Assembly: GCA_038373865.1 (NCBI GenBank)
Contig: JAXGGA010000019.1
Span: 62,001 to 126,000 of the forward strand
DNA length: 64,000 nt
Source of the DNA: Uloborus plumipes
Taxonomy: Eukaryota > Arthropoda > Arachnida > Araneae > Uloboridae
Direction: 5' to 3'
In this document: piece after piece, positions 43,970-54,230 of the stretch
Numbering within the stretch: the first letter of the stretch is position 1
Layout of the letters: each line of letters starts with the position of its first letter
Notes under the pieces: model-generated
Told to the model about the DNA's origin: nothing
Databases searched by the model: none
What the model saw: the letters and a program-made list of their open reading frames with translations, nothing else
Program-made: the position numbers and the translations under genes

Positions 43970-45850
43970 AGACGAAAAAAGCATTAAAAGTGGCTTAATG
44001 CATCTAAAAAATATCGCCAAGCTCAAAACAAAGTCAAAAAGAAACAAAAAAATAAAATAAATATCGAAAAATTAGAAATTGGAAAGTAGGGTATTGAGAT
44101 GGGAAATTTGTGTGTCGGTCTGTCTGTCCCCCTTATAACTTTTGAATGAACAATCCGATTCGCACAAACTTTGTTTGGTTCGAAAGATTTTATCAAAAAT
44201 ACTTCATTCCCGTTTTTAGCCTACTTTCCCGTTAAAAATAAAAGAAACGAAAAAAGCATTAAAATTGGCTTAATGCATCTAAAAAATGTCGCCAAGTCCA
44301 AAAAATATCGCCAAGTAAAAAAAATATCGCCAAGTAAAAAAAAGTCAAAAATAAACAAAAAAATAAAATAAATATCGGAAAATTAAAAATTTGAAAGTAG
44401 GGTATTGAGATGGGGAATTTGTGTGTCTGTCGGTCGGTCTGTCGGTCGGTCGATCTGTCGGTCTGTCTGTCCCCCCCCCCTAATAACTTTTGAATGAACA
44501 TTCCGATTTGGACAAACTTTTTTTTGTTGGAAAGATCTCGGCGAGTACAGCTCATTCCCATATTTGATTTTTTGATTTGAACAATTTTTGGTTCAACTTT
44601 GAGCCGTTCAAATACGGCCAAAAATTATGTTGAAACGTTTCAAATAACCGGTCCCGCGATACTAACTTTTGAATGAACAGTCCGATTTGAACAAACTTTT
44701 TTTTTGTTCGAAAGATCTTTTCAAGGATACTTCATTCCCGTACCTACATTTTTGATTTGAACAATTTTTTCGTTCAACATTGAACCGTTCAAAAAAGCTC
44801 TCACACCTAATAACTTTTGAGTGAACAGTCCGATTTAAACAAACTTTTTTTTGTTCGAAAGATCTCGGCAAGGATGCTTCATTACCATATTTAAATTTTC
44901 AATTTGAACATTTTTTTCGTTCAACATTGAACCGTTCAAACAACCTTTCCCCACCTAATAACTTGTAAGTGAACCGTCGGAATTGAATAAACTTTTTTTT
45001 GTTCGAAAGATCTCGGAGAGGCTCCTTCCCATATTTCACTTTTCAATTTGAACAATTTTTCGTTCAATGATAAACCGTTCAGAAAAAATTTTAACATGAG
45101 TGCCTACGGAGAAATTTAAATTGAATGTTGATTCTGAACTTCAAGGCGGATTTCCTTCAAACTAACTTTGGAAGAAAATGGTTTCGATAAATAATGTATT
45201 GTAAAGTACTTTTCTGAATAATCTTCTGTGAGGACTCTGATTCCGACTCCGACTCCGCAGACATGGCGGAAATGCAGGCTCAGAAAAAAATGACTGACTG
45301 GGGAGACGATTTTTTGTTTATTTATTTATTTGTTTTGTATATTTATTATTATTATGATTTTTTTTTTGGCAGACGATATATTTTTTTTTTTTTGTTAACA
45401 AAAATTTTTCATTCACGAGAGCATTTTATTCTTTATTTATATTTAACAACTGGCAACGGATTAAAAATGAAATTCAAGACACTTTATTAACGAACGAGTT
45501 TTTTTTTTCTTTCTTTGATAAAATGTGTTTTGAAGTTCTTTGTACTTTTATTTTATTTGTTTATTTTTTTTCTTTTGAAAACGATTGTGGAATTTTTCTA
45601 CGGAAGAACTATAAGAGTTACATTCTTTAAAAGGTGCGACAAAACTTAATTGACTCGTTTATTTAATTTTTACGTCTATTTCATCTGATGTGAGGGGTAT
45701 ATTTTGCTTTTAGAAATCAGCCTTAAGTGCTATAGAGGTATGTTTGACATAATTTTCAGTTTCAGATAATCAAGAGAATATTGATCAGATGCTACAATGC
45801 CGATTTCGATGTACGGGAAAGTAGGCTCGTTTAGTTCTTGACAGAACTTC
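43970..45850 (+). repeat. Composite dispersed repeat, plus orientation
   Basis: Counterpart of 11181-14435 without the Helitron. A partial duplication at its left (43975 onward and 44248 onward share GCATTAAAA(G/T)TGGCTTAATG at 273-bp spacing) includes TCGGTCTGTCTGTCCCCC tracts. TTGGCGATAT-type words in inverse sense recur at 44010-44335. The uninterrupted (TAA/TTA) tract at 45340-45360 is the empty site for the Helitron. Confidence 0.8.
44481..45075 (+). repeat. Tandem array, ~147-bp unit
   Basis: CTAATAACTT or a variant recurs at 44481, 44661, 44808 and 44956 (spacings 180, 147, 148). Each unit has GTCCGATTTGAACAAACTTT, TTGTTCGAAAGATCT and GTTCAACATTGAACCGTTC words. Two further units follow at about 45918 and 46084 in the partial duplicate. 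Confidence 0.85.
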
Positions 45851-45854
45851 TTGT

Positions 45855-46461
45855 TAAATTTCCAATTCGAACAATTTTTCGTTCAACGTTTAACCGTTCA
45901 AACAAGCTCTCACCCCTAATAACTTTAGAGCGAACAGTCAGATTTAAACAAACTTTTTTTATGTTCGAAAGGTCTTGGCAAGTATACTTCATTACCGTAT
46001 TTCAATTTTCAATTTGAACATTTTTTCTTTCAACACTGAACCGTTCAAACAACCTTTCTGGGGAAAGGTTGTTTGAATTTTCCTAATAACTTTTAATTGA
46101 ACCGTCCAAAATGAATGATCTTTTTTTTTTGTTCGAAAGATCTCGGAGAGCCTCATTCCCATATTTCACTTTTTAATTTGAACCATGTTTCGTTCAATGA
46201 TGAACCGTTCAGAAAAAAATTAACATCAGCGCCTACGGGGAAATTTAAATTGAATGTTGATCCTGAACTTAAAAGCGGATTTCCTTCAAACTAACTTTGT
46301 AAGAAAATGGTTTTGATAAATAATGTATGTAAAGTACTTTTCTGAATAATCTTCTGTGGGGACTCTGATTCCGACTCAGACTCCGCAAACATGGCGGAAA
46401 AGCAGACTCAGAAAAAAATGACTGACTGGGCAGATAATTTTTTGCTTATTTATTTGCTTTG

Positions 46462-46498
<37 letters not shown>

Positions 46499-46609
46499 CT
46501 ATTTTTTGGCAGACGACTTTCTTTTTATCAACAAAAAATGTTCATTCACGAGAGCACTTTATTCCTTATTTATATTTAACAACTGGCAACGGATCGCCCG
46601 CGTTCATTT
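45855..46609 (+). repeat. Partial tandem duplicate of the composite repeat
   Basis: Repeats the 44750-45485 part, including two 147-bp-type units, GACTCTGATTCCGACTC, ACATGGCGGAAA, a (TTA)n tract (46463-46496) and ACTGGCAACGGAT. It ends abruptly at about 46609. Confidence 0.8.
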
Positions 46610-47473
46610 GGATTTTTTCTAGAATCATTTAACTACCATTCTTTGTTAAAACATTGTGACCTCCTTTTACTTTTATTTTTCATAGAATCAGGGGAGTCCC
46701 GAAGAAAGGTCACTGTGACATTCTAAAAAATTTCTTATTCCCCAAATTTGGAAACAGCATTGTAATATGGAATTTTTTTAATGGATATTATATTTTTAAT
46801 TGATAGTGAATTTAATTTATAGATTGGAATAATTATTTTGATAGTTTAAGTGTTAAAAACAAATAGAGTGAAATTCATCTGAAGTTTTATTTCTAATACC
46901 TAATAAGTGGTGAGGAAAGGAAGATGGAAATTTCTGGACCAGGTATTGACCAAAACTAAAAACTATATCTAACTAAATTAATATTATAACTAAACTAATC
47001 TATACCAATTTCTAGGCTTAGTATTCATCAAAATTATCATAATATTTAGTTTGTTTCTAAAATAAATGTCTTTAAAATTCAGTACATTTTGAAAAAAACC
47101 CACTTTACCGACATAGTGTGTTTTTTTGAGTAGGCCCGCCTATATGTAAATATTCCATTTGAAAGTGATGCACCCATATTAACCATTTTTGGGTTTTTGG
47201 GAAAATAGCAAGCATACAACTGAGATTCAAATCCAAACTGAACGTCTCTGTGCTCAAATTAAAGTTTATTTTTAAAACATCTTTAGAATGCATAACAGAA
47301 AAATGTCTGAAAAAAAAGCTCTTGTTTTTTCTGGATGGCTGAAACGTCCATTCCAACTGTGCAAAAATATAACGTCATTATAGCCGAAACTTAAGCGGTA
47401 TTACTTTTCTTGAAAATACAAATTTCATTCAGTTAACCAAAATCAGTACAGATTAAGAAATATTTTTTGTATA
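46610..47473. other. AT-rich intergenic, nothing recognised
   Basis: No element ends or coding signature recognised; an 83-codon minus frame at 47105-47356 has no domain. Confidence 0.5.
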
Positions 47474-47475
47474 TA

Positions 47476-47820
47476 CACTAAAAAATGAATGTTGTTTTAC
47501 AGAATAATACAGTTAATTTTACTGTAACAAACTGTAAAAATTGCTAATTTTACAGTAATAAACTGTAAAATTGCTAATTTTACAGTTTATTAAAGTGTAT
47601 TTTAGTTTTAAACTAAAACATCTGCTGCCAGTATTATACTGTTGTTTTTACAGTACAGTACAGCTAAACTTTACTGTAATAAACTGTAAAATTTTGAACT
47701 GTACAGTAAGAAACTGTAAAATTGCTAGTTTTACAGTTTATGTTGTGCATTTTACAATTTAAATTGGAACCTCGGCTGCCAGTATTAAACTGTAAAAACA
47801 ATAGTTAATTTTTTGCTGTG
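47476..47820. mobile_element. 345-bp palindrome-rich MITE, TA-flanked
   Basis: TA at 47474-47475 and 47821-47822. The left end CACTAAAAAATGAATGTTGT and the inverted right end CACAGCAAAAAATTAACTAT are similar. The interior is a string of the palindromic word TTTTACAGT(T/A)(T/A)A...TAAACTGTAAAA with GCTAATTTTACAG. A relative lies at 58446-58795. Confidence 0.72.
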
Positions 47821-47822
47821 TA

Positions 47823-48367
47823 TAAGTAATTGCGGGTTATGCACAATTTTAAAGAGAGTGCAAATATAGAGAGTTCAAGCGTTTTGCTACACATCAAATG
47901 TTCTGCACATCAGCAAGACCTAATATTTTAAAGTATGACTTGAAGCACATATCAACCATTTTTGGCCACTTTTTTTGAGAATTTACAAAAGACTATTTCA
48001 CTGATAGGGGCGGCCCGAACTTGAACTTTTAGGTGGGCGGAAATTCTGAATTTGTCAAATAGAAATCCAGCACATAAATACATCTATGATTGAAAGGGAG
48101 ATTCGGACTCTTGAAAATTGCAGATATGTTTTAAATTTCCTGAATCATCAGACAAATTTTGACGAATATGGACATTTTCGTAAGTCACAGCAACCTCCCG
48201 TAACCTCCCATTTAGACACTCCTGCTCACTGAATTTTAAGTGAATTTTGCATACCTTCAAAAGGTATAAGAATGCATGGAACCTGGGTTGCTATTTATTT
48301 GCTAAAGCATGCCAGTTTAATAATTTTATGAAAATTTTTGAACTTTAAAGGGATATTTATGTATGTA
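47823..48367. other. Intergenic, nothing recognised
   Basis: No repeat ends recognised; a G-rich patch lies near 48007-48042. Confidence 0.5.
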
Positions 48368-49821
48368 CTAGCCGGGTACCCGGCCCTGCCCGGGTTTCTG
48401 TGGGTGTAGGGTGGTTTAGTGAAACTCATTCATAAATTTCCCAACACTAAAGTGCATATCTACAAACATAATGGCTACTTCTGTAAACAATGGCTATGTT
48501 ATGGATAAAATATAAAAAAAATAATGCAAGCTAAAAAAAATAGCAAGCTACAAATAATGTTTGAGTAAATAGGAAATGTTATAAGCTTGGTATATTAAAA
48601 TAAATATATATTTACAGTATCAATCGCACTGAAATTAACCATTTCCAAATATTGCTCGTTAAATAAGTCCCATTATTAGTTTATATCCTCGTGACCACAT
48701 TGGTGAGGTGAAAACATCTTATGTACCTAATTTAGAAATTTTTTTGGCTATAAACACTTTCTATTCTCTAACTATTGCCAAAATCTTTTTTTTTTTATTT
48801 TATCCGTTAGCGATTGTTGGCTCAGATAAATATAAAAATCCTTAGAAGGCAATAAATTCCATACTTACTCCAGAGAAGCCTTGGTTCAAAATTTTCAATA
48901 TGATTACAATCAATATTGTTGCTGCATGGCACCAAATTTTTGCAACAATGGGTTGAAAATTTAATCATTTAATGGGGAAATGACATAAAATTAACTGTTT
49001 TCCATAATAACTTTTTTAAACTAAGCTTTTTAGAAATAAATTATAGCTTATCCTGTTCCCTGTTACTGTAGCTATCTACGGGGAAAAAATGGTTAAAATC
49101 GGTCCAGTAGTCAGGGCCGTCGACAGGTTTCATGGGCCCCTATGCAACTTTTTGTGGGCCCCTCTCCTCCAAAATTTTATTTAAACTCCTTACTATTACT
49201 GTCACATAAATAACGTAAATTTTGTCAAAGGATGGAACTGAAATTTTATATGTTAAATTGAAAGTTTCCTTAATAAAAGAAAATATTTGCGATACTTTTT
49301 TTAAAAAAGTGTTTTCAACTTTTAGGGCCGCAGCTGCAACACGCGTTGAATTTTAGGAGTGCAGGCGGAGCCTTTGTCCCCCCTCCCCCCCGATTTTTCG
49401 TAAGAGAAAATTTCGCTCTTACTTTTCTGATGAATTGTAGATACAATTTCATTTAACATTTAAAAAAACTTTAAACTGATAAGTGTTTTTCTCGTTTTTT
49501 ACGGATCCCGCTGTTTTCTTTTTTATATTTTTTTATTTGAGATTGACCGAATAGCAGGATGAATATTAGAATGTTGCAGTGACCTCTTTTTAAGTGGGGT
49601 GTAGAGTAGACTAGTCCAAATTTTAGAGGGTTCGGGGGATTGTCCCCCGGGAGAAAATTTGAAAAATAGATACAAAATTTGGCATTTTGAAGCCTTATAT
49701 GAATTAATTAGACGGAAGAATAGGAGAAAAACAGAAGCAAACAAAGACCCGTGGAAAGTTTATACATTCGGTCAAAGTTAAAATGGTTTGTGGTTCGACA
49801 AATTGTTGATATTAATCAACT

Positions 49822-49931
49822 AGGAATAATTGTTGAATTATTCCATAATAAGGAATAATTGTTGAATTATTCCACCACATTCAACAATATGTGGTTGAAT
49901 TATTCCATAATTCAACCACATATTGTTGAAT
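49822..49931. repeat. Palindrome cluster
   Basis: A perfect 25-bp inverted repeat (49879-49903 and 49907-49931) has a 3-base loop. Just upstream are two copies of the quasi-palindrome GGAATAATTGTTGAATTATT (49822 and 49850), each ending CC. All share the ATTCAACAAT/ATTGTTGAAT word. Confidence 0.95.
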
Positions 49932-52321
49932 TATGTTAGAATAATTGTACTCTCTTGCAGGAAGGCCCTGCAAGAGAGAAGAGAGAACGGAAGAAAAATA
50001 CTAGATCTGAAAAATTGCTGAAATGTGGCATATTTCACAAAATAATTTTTGGAGTAAAACTAACAATTTCATGTCATCTAATGGTTAAAAATACTTCCTT
50101 TGACCCTTGTGATCGAACTCGAAATCCAATATGGGAAGAACTCTTTCCAAAATAAAAATAAAAAAAAGAGTGAAAAAGCAAAGGGGAATAAAAGTCTCGC
50201 AAAACACACTCATTAAAATTATAAAAACAAAGTTAATGCAAAAAATAGTAAACAACAAAAAAAATTAAAATTGTAGTTAAAAAGTGATTACAAATACAAA
50301 AAACAACAACCAAAACATGAATTGTCTCTTTATTTTTTGTAGAAAGCGGCAGAAAAAAAATCTTTAAAATTATTCCTCACTATTAAAATTTGATGAATTA
50401 TTGAAGAAGTTTTGTAGTTGTCACAAAAAATACATTTGAAAAATAATACATATGATTATTTATAACCAAAATTCAATAATTTACAAGTTTTGTTGCTCCA
50501 GAAGAAGATTCGTTATGTCTTAAATATTCGCAATTGATACCAATGATATAAGGACCTTAAATTGTCCTACCAAAGTTGTACATAAAATAAATGTTCCACC
50601 AATCACTTTAATCTCTCTGCTCAATACTGAGAGGTCACTCGTCCTAACCGTAGTCACAGACGACAAAAAAGGTATTTTTAGGGGGGGGGGGGGATTCTCA
50701 ATTTAGAAAATAAAATTTCGAATTTGACTAAATGATAAAATACGAGTATGCACACATCCCTACATCCCATAAAAAGAAACATTAGGCATCTTTTATTTAT
50801 TTTTTTAATTGCAAGATTGCAATACTCAAACATTTGCCTAATCGTCAGGTAAAATTTGGGATTTTTTTGGAAACTCCTAGTGATTTCCCATCGGAGTACC
50901 TCTGACTCTTCTACGTAATACTTTGAAAGAATTTTATTGAAACGTATTTTTAAACAATTTTCTGGAAAACTTGACGAATCAATATTTTTTTTTTTTTTTT
51001 TTTTTTTGCCGATTAGCCAACTCCTCTATCTTTCTTGCCCGTATAGCAAGGCAGCCGAGAGCCAAGGCGAGCGGGCCCCTTGTCACATATTTGCCCGATA
51101 AGAATATTAAAGTTTATACAACTGTTTCCGAACACACACACGAAGAAAAATGCATCTGGTATCAATTTCAATTTATATTACTATTTTTTTCATAACAAAA
51201 TATAATATCAAAATACAAACAAAACTTACCGGAAAGATATGTTAGTGGACTCAGCAGAGGACTTTTATATGCGTAAAAAGATAAATATAAAGGTTGCTGG
51301 TGATATTATGTTAACTGGTTTTAGTAATCTGAAAAATAATCCGAGGAAATGAACTCGAAGACGGCTGGACCAAAAGTAACCGTTTACTTCCACGACAAAT
51401 GGCCAGTGATCAAAAGTTCCGCTTCTTTTTTAAAAGGCATGGGAATAGTAAGAAGACTTTTGTTGTTCAGTTGATCTAGTCTTCTGTGATAAATGACTGT
51501 AATATAAATGACTGCAATAAAAAGCCTGTTTACGGAAATATGGTAGCACAAACCCTGCATCAGCACGACAAATTTGCCGCCTGCCCTAAAGGAACATAGG
51601 AACCGACGTGAGTCCATTCAGGACGGAAGTACATCAAAGGTAATCAATTGACAGACCAGCAGGGATCGTTCTTGTGGGATTATTACCCCCTGGAACTTAC
51701 ACAGTTGCTCTGTGATTGACCTCCCACAAAGTTCTCGGAAGAATAAAGGGACAAAAGCTGTTTCTTGCCGTAAGATAAAGAAGGCCGAATCTTACGAGGC
51801 TCTGAAATCTTGCTTGAGCCAAGAGAGGAAAAATAGCTTGTGATGGTTTTATCAGTAGCAAAGCAAAAATGTATTAAAAAGAGCTGAAATTGCCGATTTT
51901 TTTAAATTAAAATATCTTATCTAACTTTTTTAAGGAACGATAATGCTAAATTTGGCGCCCCTTTAGCGTAGCAAAAGAAAAAGAAGTTTAAGTTACTATC
52001 TCCCACAGAAATATCCTAGCTTCCATAAATGAATATTTTTAAAACACATAAATGCTTGTTTCTTAACTTCGGAAAAACAAAATCTGTCATGATACTCAAA
52101 ACGATAAGGCTGAATTGAGCGCCATTTAATGAGGCTCCCACATGCGATGTAGGCGTTGCACGACAGCTTACGGCGGGCCTCGGCCGGGGGTCCCCCTCGG
52201 AGGGGGGGGGTGTCATATCACAAATGTAACAATTGCTAGGGACCCCCACGGCATAGGGTACCTGAAAGGAATGTTCCAAGATTGCTTACTGTAAGAGCAT
52301 TGGACAAAGGAGCTCCACAAT

Positions 52322-52959
52322 TGGGTGGGGCGAAAAATAAAAAGTTTTCCAGATCAACTTCTAATAGTTGCCAAAAGTTGTCTTTGGTGATAGTTAGCTT
52401 TTGTGCAAAATTTGAAAAAAAATCGGTAATATCTTCAGGGGGCGCTGCGATCGCAAAGTTTTATCATAGCTTTTATCGGGATTTTATAGTTAAAATATGA
52501 AAAATAATGCCGTTAGCTAATCTCATTGCATTTTTTTACTCATAAGATATATTCATGCATTCAAAGCATATGAAATAACTCACAAAAAATTATTTTATAT
52601 GATATATTTATATTTCAAAAAAATCACTTTTTTTCAAGTTTTTTTTTCTTTCGAAATGCTTGAAATATAAATATATCATATAAAATAATGTTTGTGAGTC
52701 ATTTCATATGCTTTTAATGCATGAAAACATCTTTTGAGTAAAAAAAAAACGCAAAGAGACTAGCTAAAGGCATTCTTTTCGATATTTTAACCATAAAATC
52801 CATAACAAAGCTATGGTAAAACTTTGCGATCGCAGCGCCCCCTGAAGATATTAACCGATTTTTCTCAAATTTTGCACAAAAGCAAACTATCACCAAAGAC
52901 AACTTTTGGCAACTATTAGAAGTTGATCTGAAAAACTTTTTATTTTTCGCCCCACCCTA
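52322..52959. mobile_element. 638-bp Mutator-type MITE with ~300-bp TIRs
   Basis: An exact 9-bp duplication ctccacaat (52313-52321, 52960-52968) flanks arms 52322-52620 and 52660-52959, which are inverse copies starting TGGGTGGGGCGAAAAATAAA. The arms include CAGGGGGCGCTGCGATCGCA and TATTTATATTTCAA-rich inner parts, and the central spacer is only ~40 bp. A 9-bp duplication plus TIRs of hundreds of bases is the Mutator (MULE) signature. The mirrored frames 52282-52500 plus and 52714-52902 minus are the same sequence in each arm and are not genes. Confidence 0.88.
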
Positions 52960-54011
52960 CTCCACAATCCCTAAATCCACCACTGTAAAACAATGGCTTT
53001 AAAGGACAAAAAAGGGAAACATGTTGCATTTATGATAGATAACTTTTATTTATCATCTTAATATGCATTTTCGCGGGTGTTTTCGACATTTAAAACTATC
53101 TTCAGATTTCAGATACATCCATGGGCATTTCGAAAGTAGATTGTGGTTGCTACTTTTTGAAAGAAAATAGTTGCAGCTGTAGTTAATTACATTTTTAATC
53201 AAGTGATTGCAGGAAAAAAATTCTGACTCCTGATTGAGTGTAATTCAAAATGAAGCAAAATTTTTAAAATTTCAAAATTTCAAATATCTGCCTAAACATT
53301 AATAAGTTGATAGAGGGTGGATTGTTGTAGGGGCAAGAGGGCCCATTACAATATCTGGTCTTGGCGTTCACGGATTGATGTGGGGGCCCTGATACTAAAT
53401 AAGGTCCCCTCCCCCAAATAAGAACGGATAAATCAGTCACATACTTATAATAAAGAATAGAAATCAATGACTACATTCACTAGTTAATTTAATTGAGATG
53501 GAAACCCTGGGTTAGGGGGCCCTAAAAGTAATGCTGCTCCGGATCCCCACCTTGCTTTATTCAAGTACTCGGTGCTACAAATGTAAAATAAGCAAGACTG
53601 ATGTAAAGCATCTCGAGAAAAGTATAATGAAGCCAATCAATAGAAAAAGAAAAAATAGTTTAAAAAAATCAAAATCTGCAAACCGAAAAAAAAAGTCACA
53701 ACTTTTTCCCAATCTCTCTCATTTGGGGGACCTTACTGGCACGGGGGGCCTTGGCGATCGCCCACAAACCGTCCTGGCCAGGCCAAGCCTGCATTTTCAC
53801 ACACACCAAGGTCGAAACTTTTCAAGCCCAGTTCCAAGAAAAGTCGAAAAGCCAGGAAAAAAGGTACACATGTTTCGTCCCTTTTAAAAAGAAGCTCTAA
53901 TAGATGTGAGATGTGCCGAAAGTAGGAGCTAAGAAAAGGAACTAATGAAATTTCTAATTTTTAATGCAGAGCGGTTGAACATTTGAAAGAAATTTTAGAC
54001 CCTAAATGGCT

Positions 54012-54016
<5 letters not shown>

Positions 54017-54053
<37 letters not shown>
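54017..54053. repeat. Poly-A tract, 37 A
   Basis: Uninterrupted A run near the right end of the hAT element. It may be a retroposon tail, but no retroposon body is identifiable next to it. Confidence 0.95.
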
Positions 54054-54054
<1 letters not shown>

Positions 54055-54230
54055 AGAAATTTTTCGTCTGATATGAATTTCATAGACCCGCTTCGCGGGC
54101 CCCTTGACCTCTCACGGGCCTCTATGCAATGCATAGGCTTGCCCCCCCCCCCCCTCTCGACGGGCCTGCCAGTAGTTTGGACGATTACCCCGGACATACG
54201 TTTTCAAAAGTAGTCTTTTATGTATATAGA

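Larger units (their letters stand above)
49112..54168. mobile_element. 5.06-kb hAT element inside the Helitron
   Basis: An exact 8-bp duplication ccagtagt (49104-49111, 54169-54176) flanks CAGGGCCGTCGACAGG and the inverted TCTCGACGGGCCTG. An 8-bp duplication with CAGGG...TIRs is the hAT signature. The length is that of an autonomous element, but I see no hAT transposase or BED-finger frame: ORFs are under 120 codons and broken. It carries a palindrome cluster (49822-49931), a poly-T tract (50984-51007), a Mutator-type MITE (52322-52959) and a poly-A tract (54017-54053). Frames such as 49523-49744 minus and 53531-53887 plus lack known motifs. Confidence 0.82.
48368..54230 (-). mobile_element. 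Short Helitron, minus strand, split by a hAT element
   Basis: The minus-strand 5' end is at 54230: A|TCTATATACATAAAAGACTA. The 3' end has CCCGGGCAGGGCCGGG, then TACCCGGCTAG, finishing at 48368 with host T. Removing the hAT insert and one 8-bp duplication leaves about 800 bp of non-coding Helitron. The phrase AAATCGGTCCAGTAGTTTGG is restored across the insertion point, which supports the reconstruction. Confidence 0.78.

Noticed and set aside
52282..52902. Pair of similar frames on opposite strands (52282-52500 plus, 52714-52902 minus)
   Set aside because: They are the two arms of the Mutator-type MITE, so their similarity is a consequence of the inverted repeat.
53531..53887. 118-codon plus frame within the hAT element as a transposase fragment
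   Set aside because: It contains no BED, DDE or dimerisation motif that I recognise.
54017..54053. Poly-A tract as the tail of a retroposed gene or SINE
   Set aside because: No retroposon body, target duplication or coding sequence abuts it on either side.
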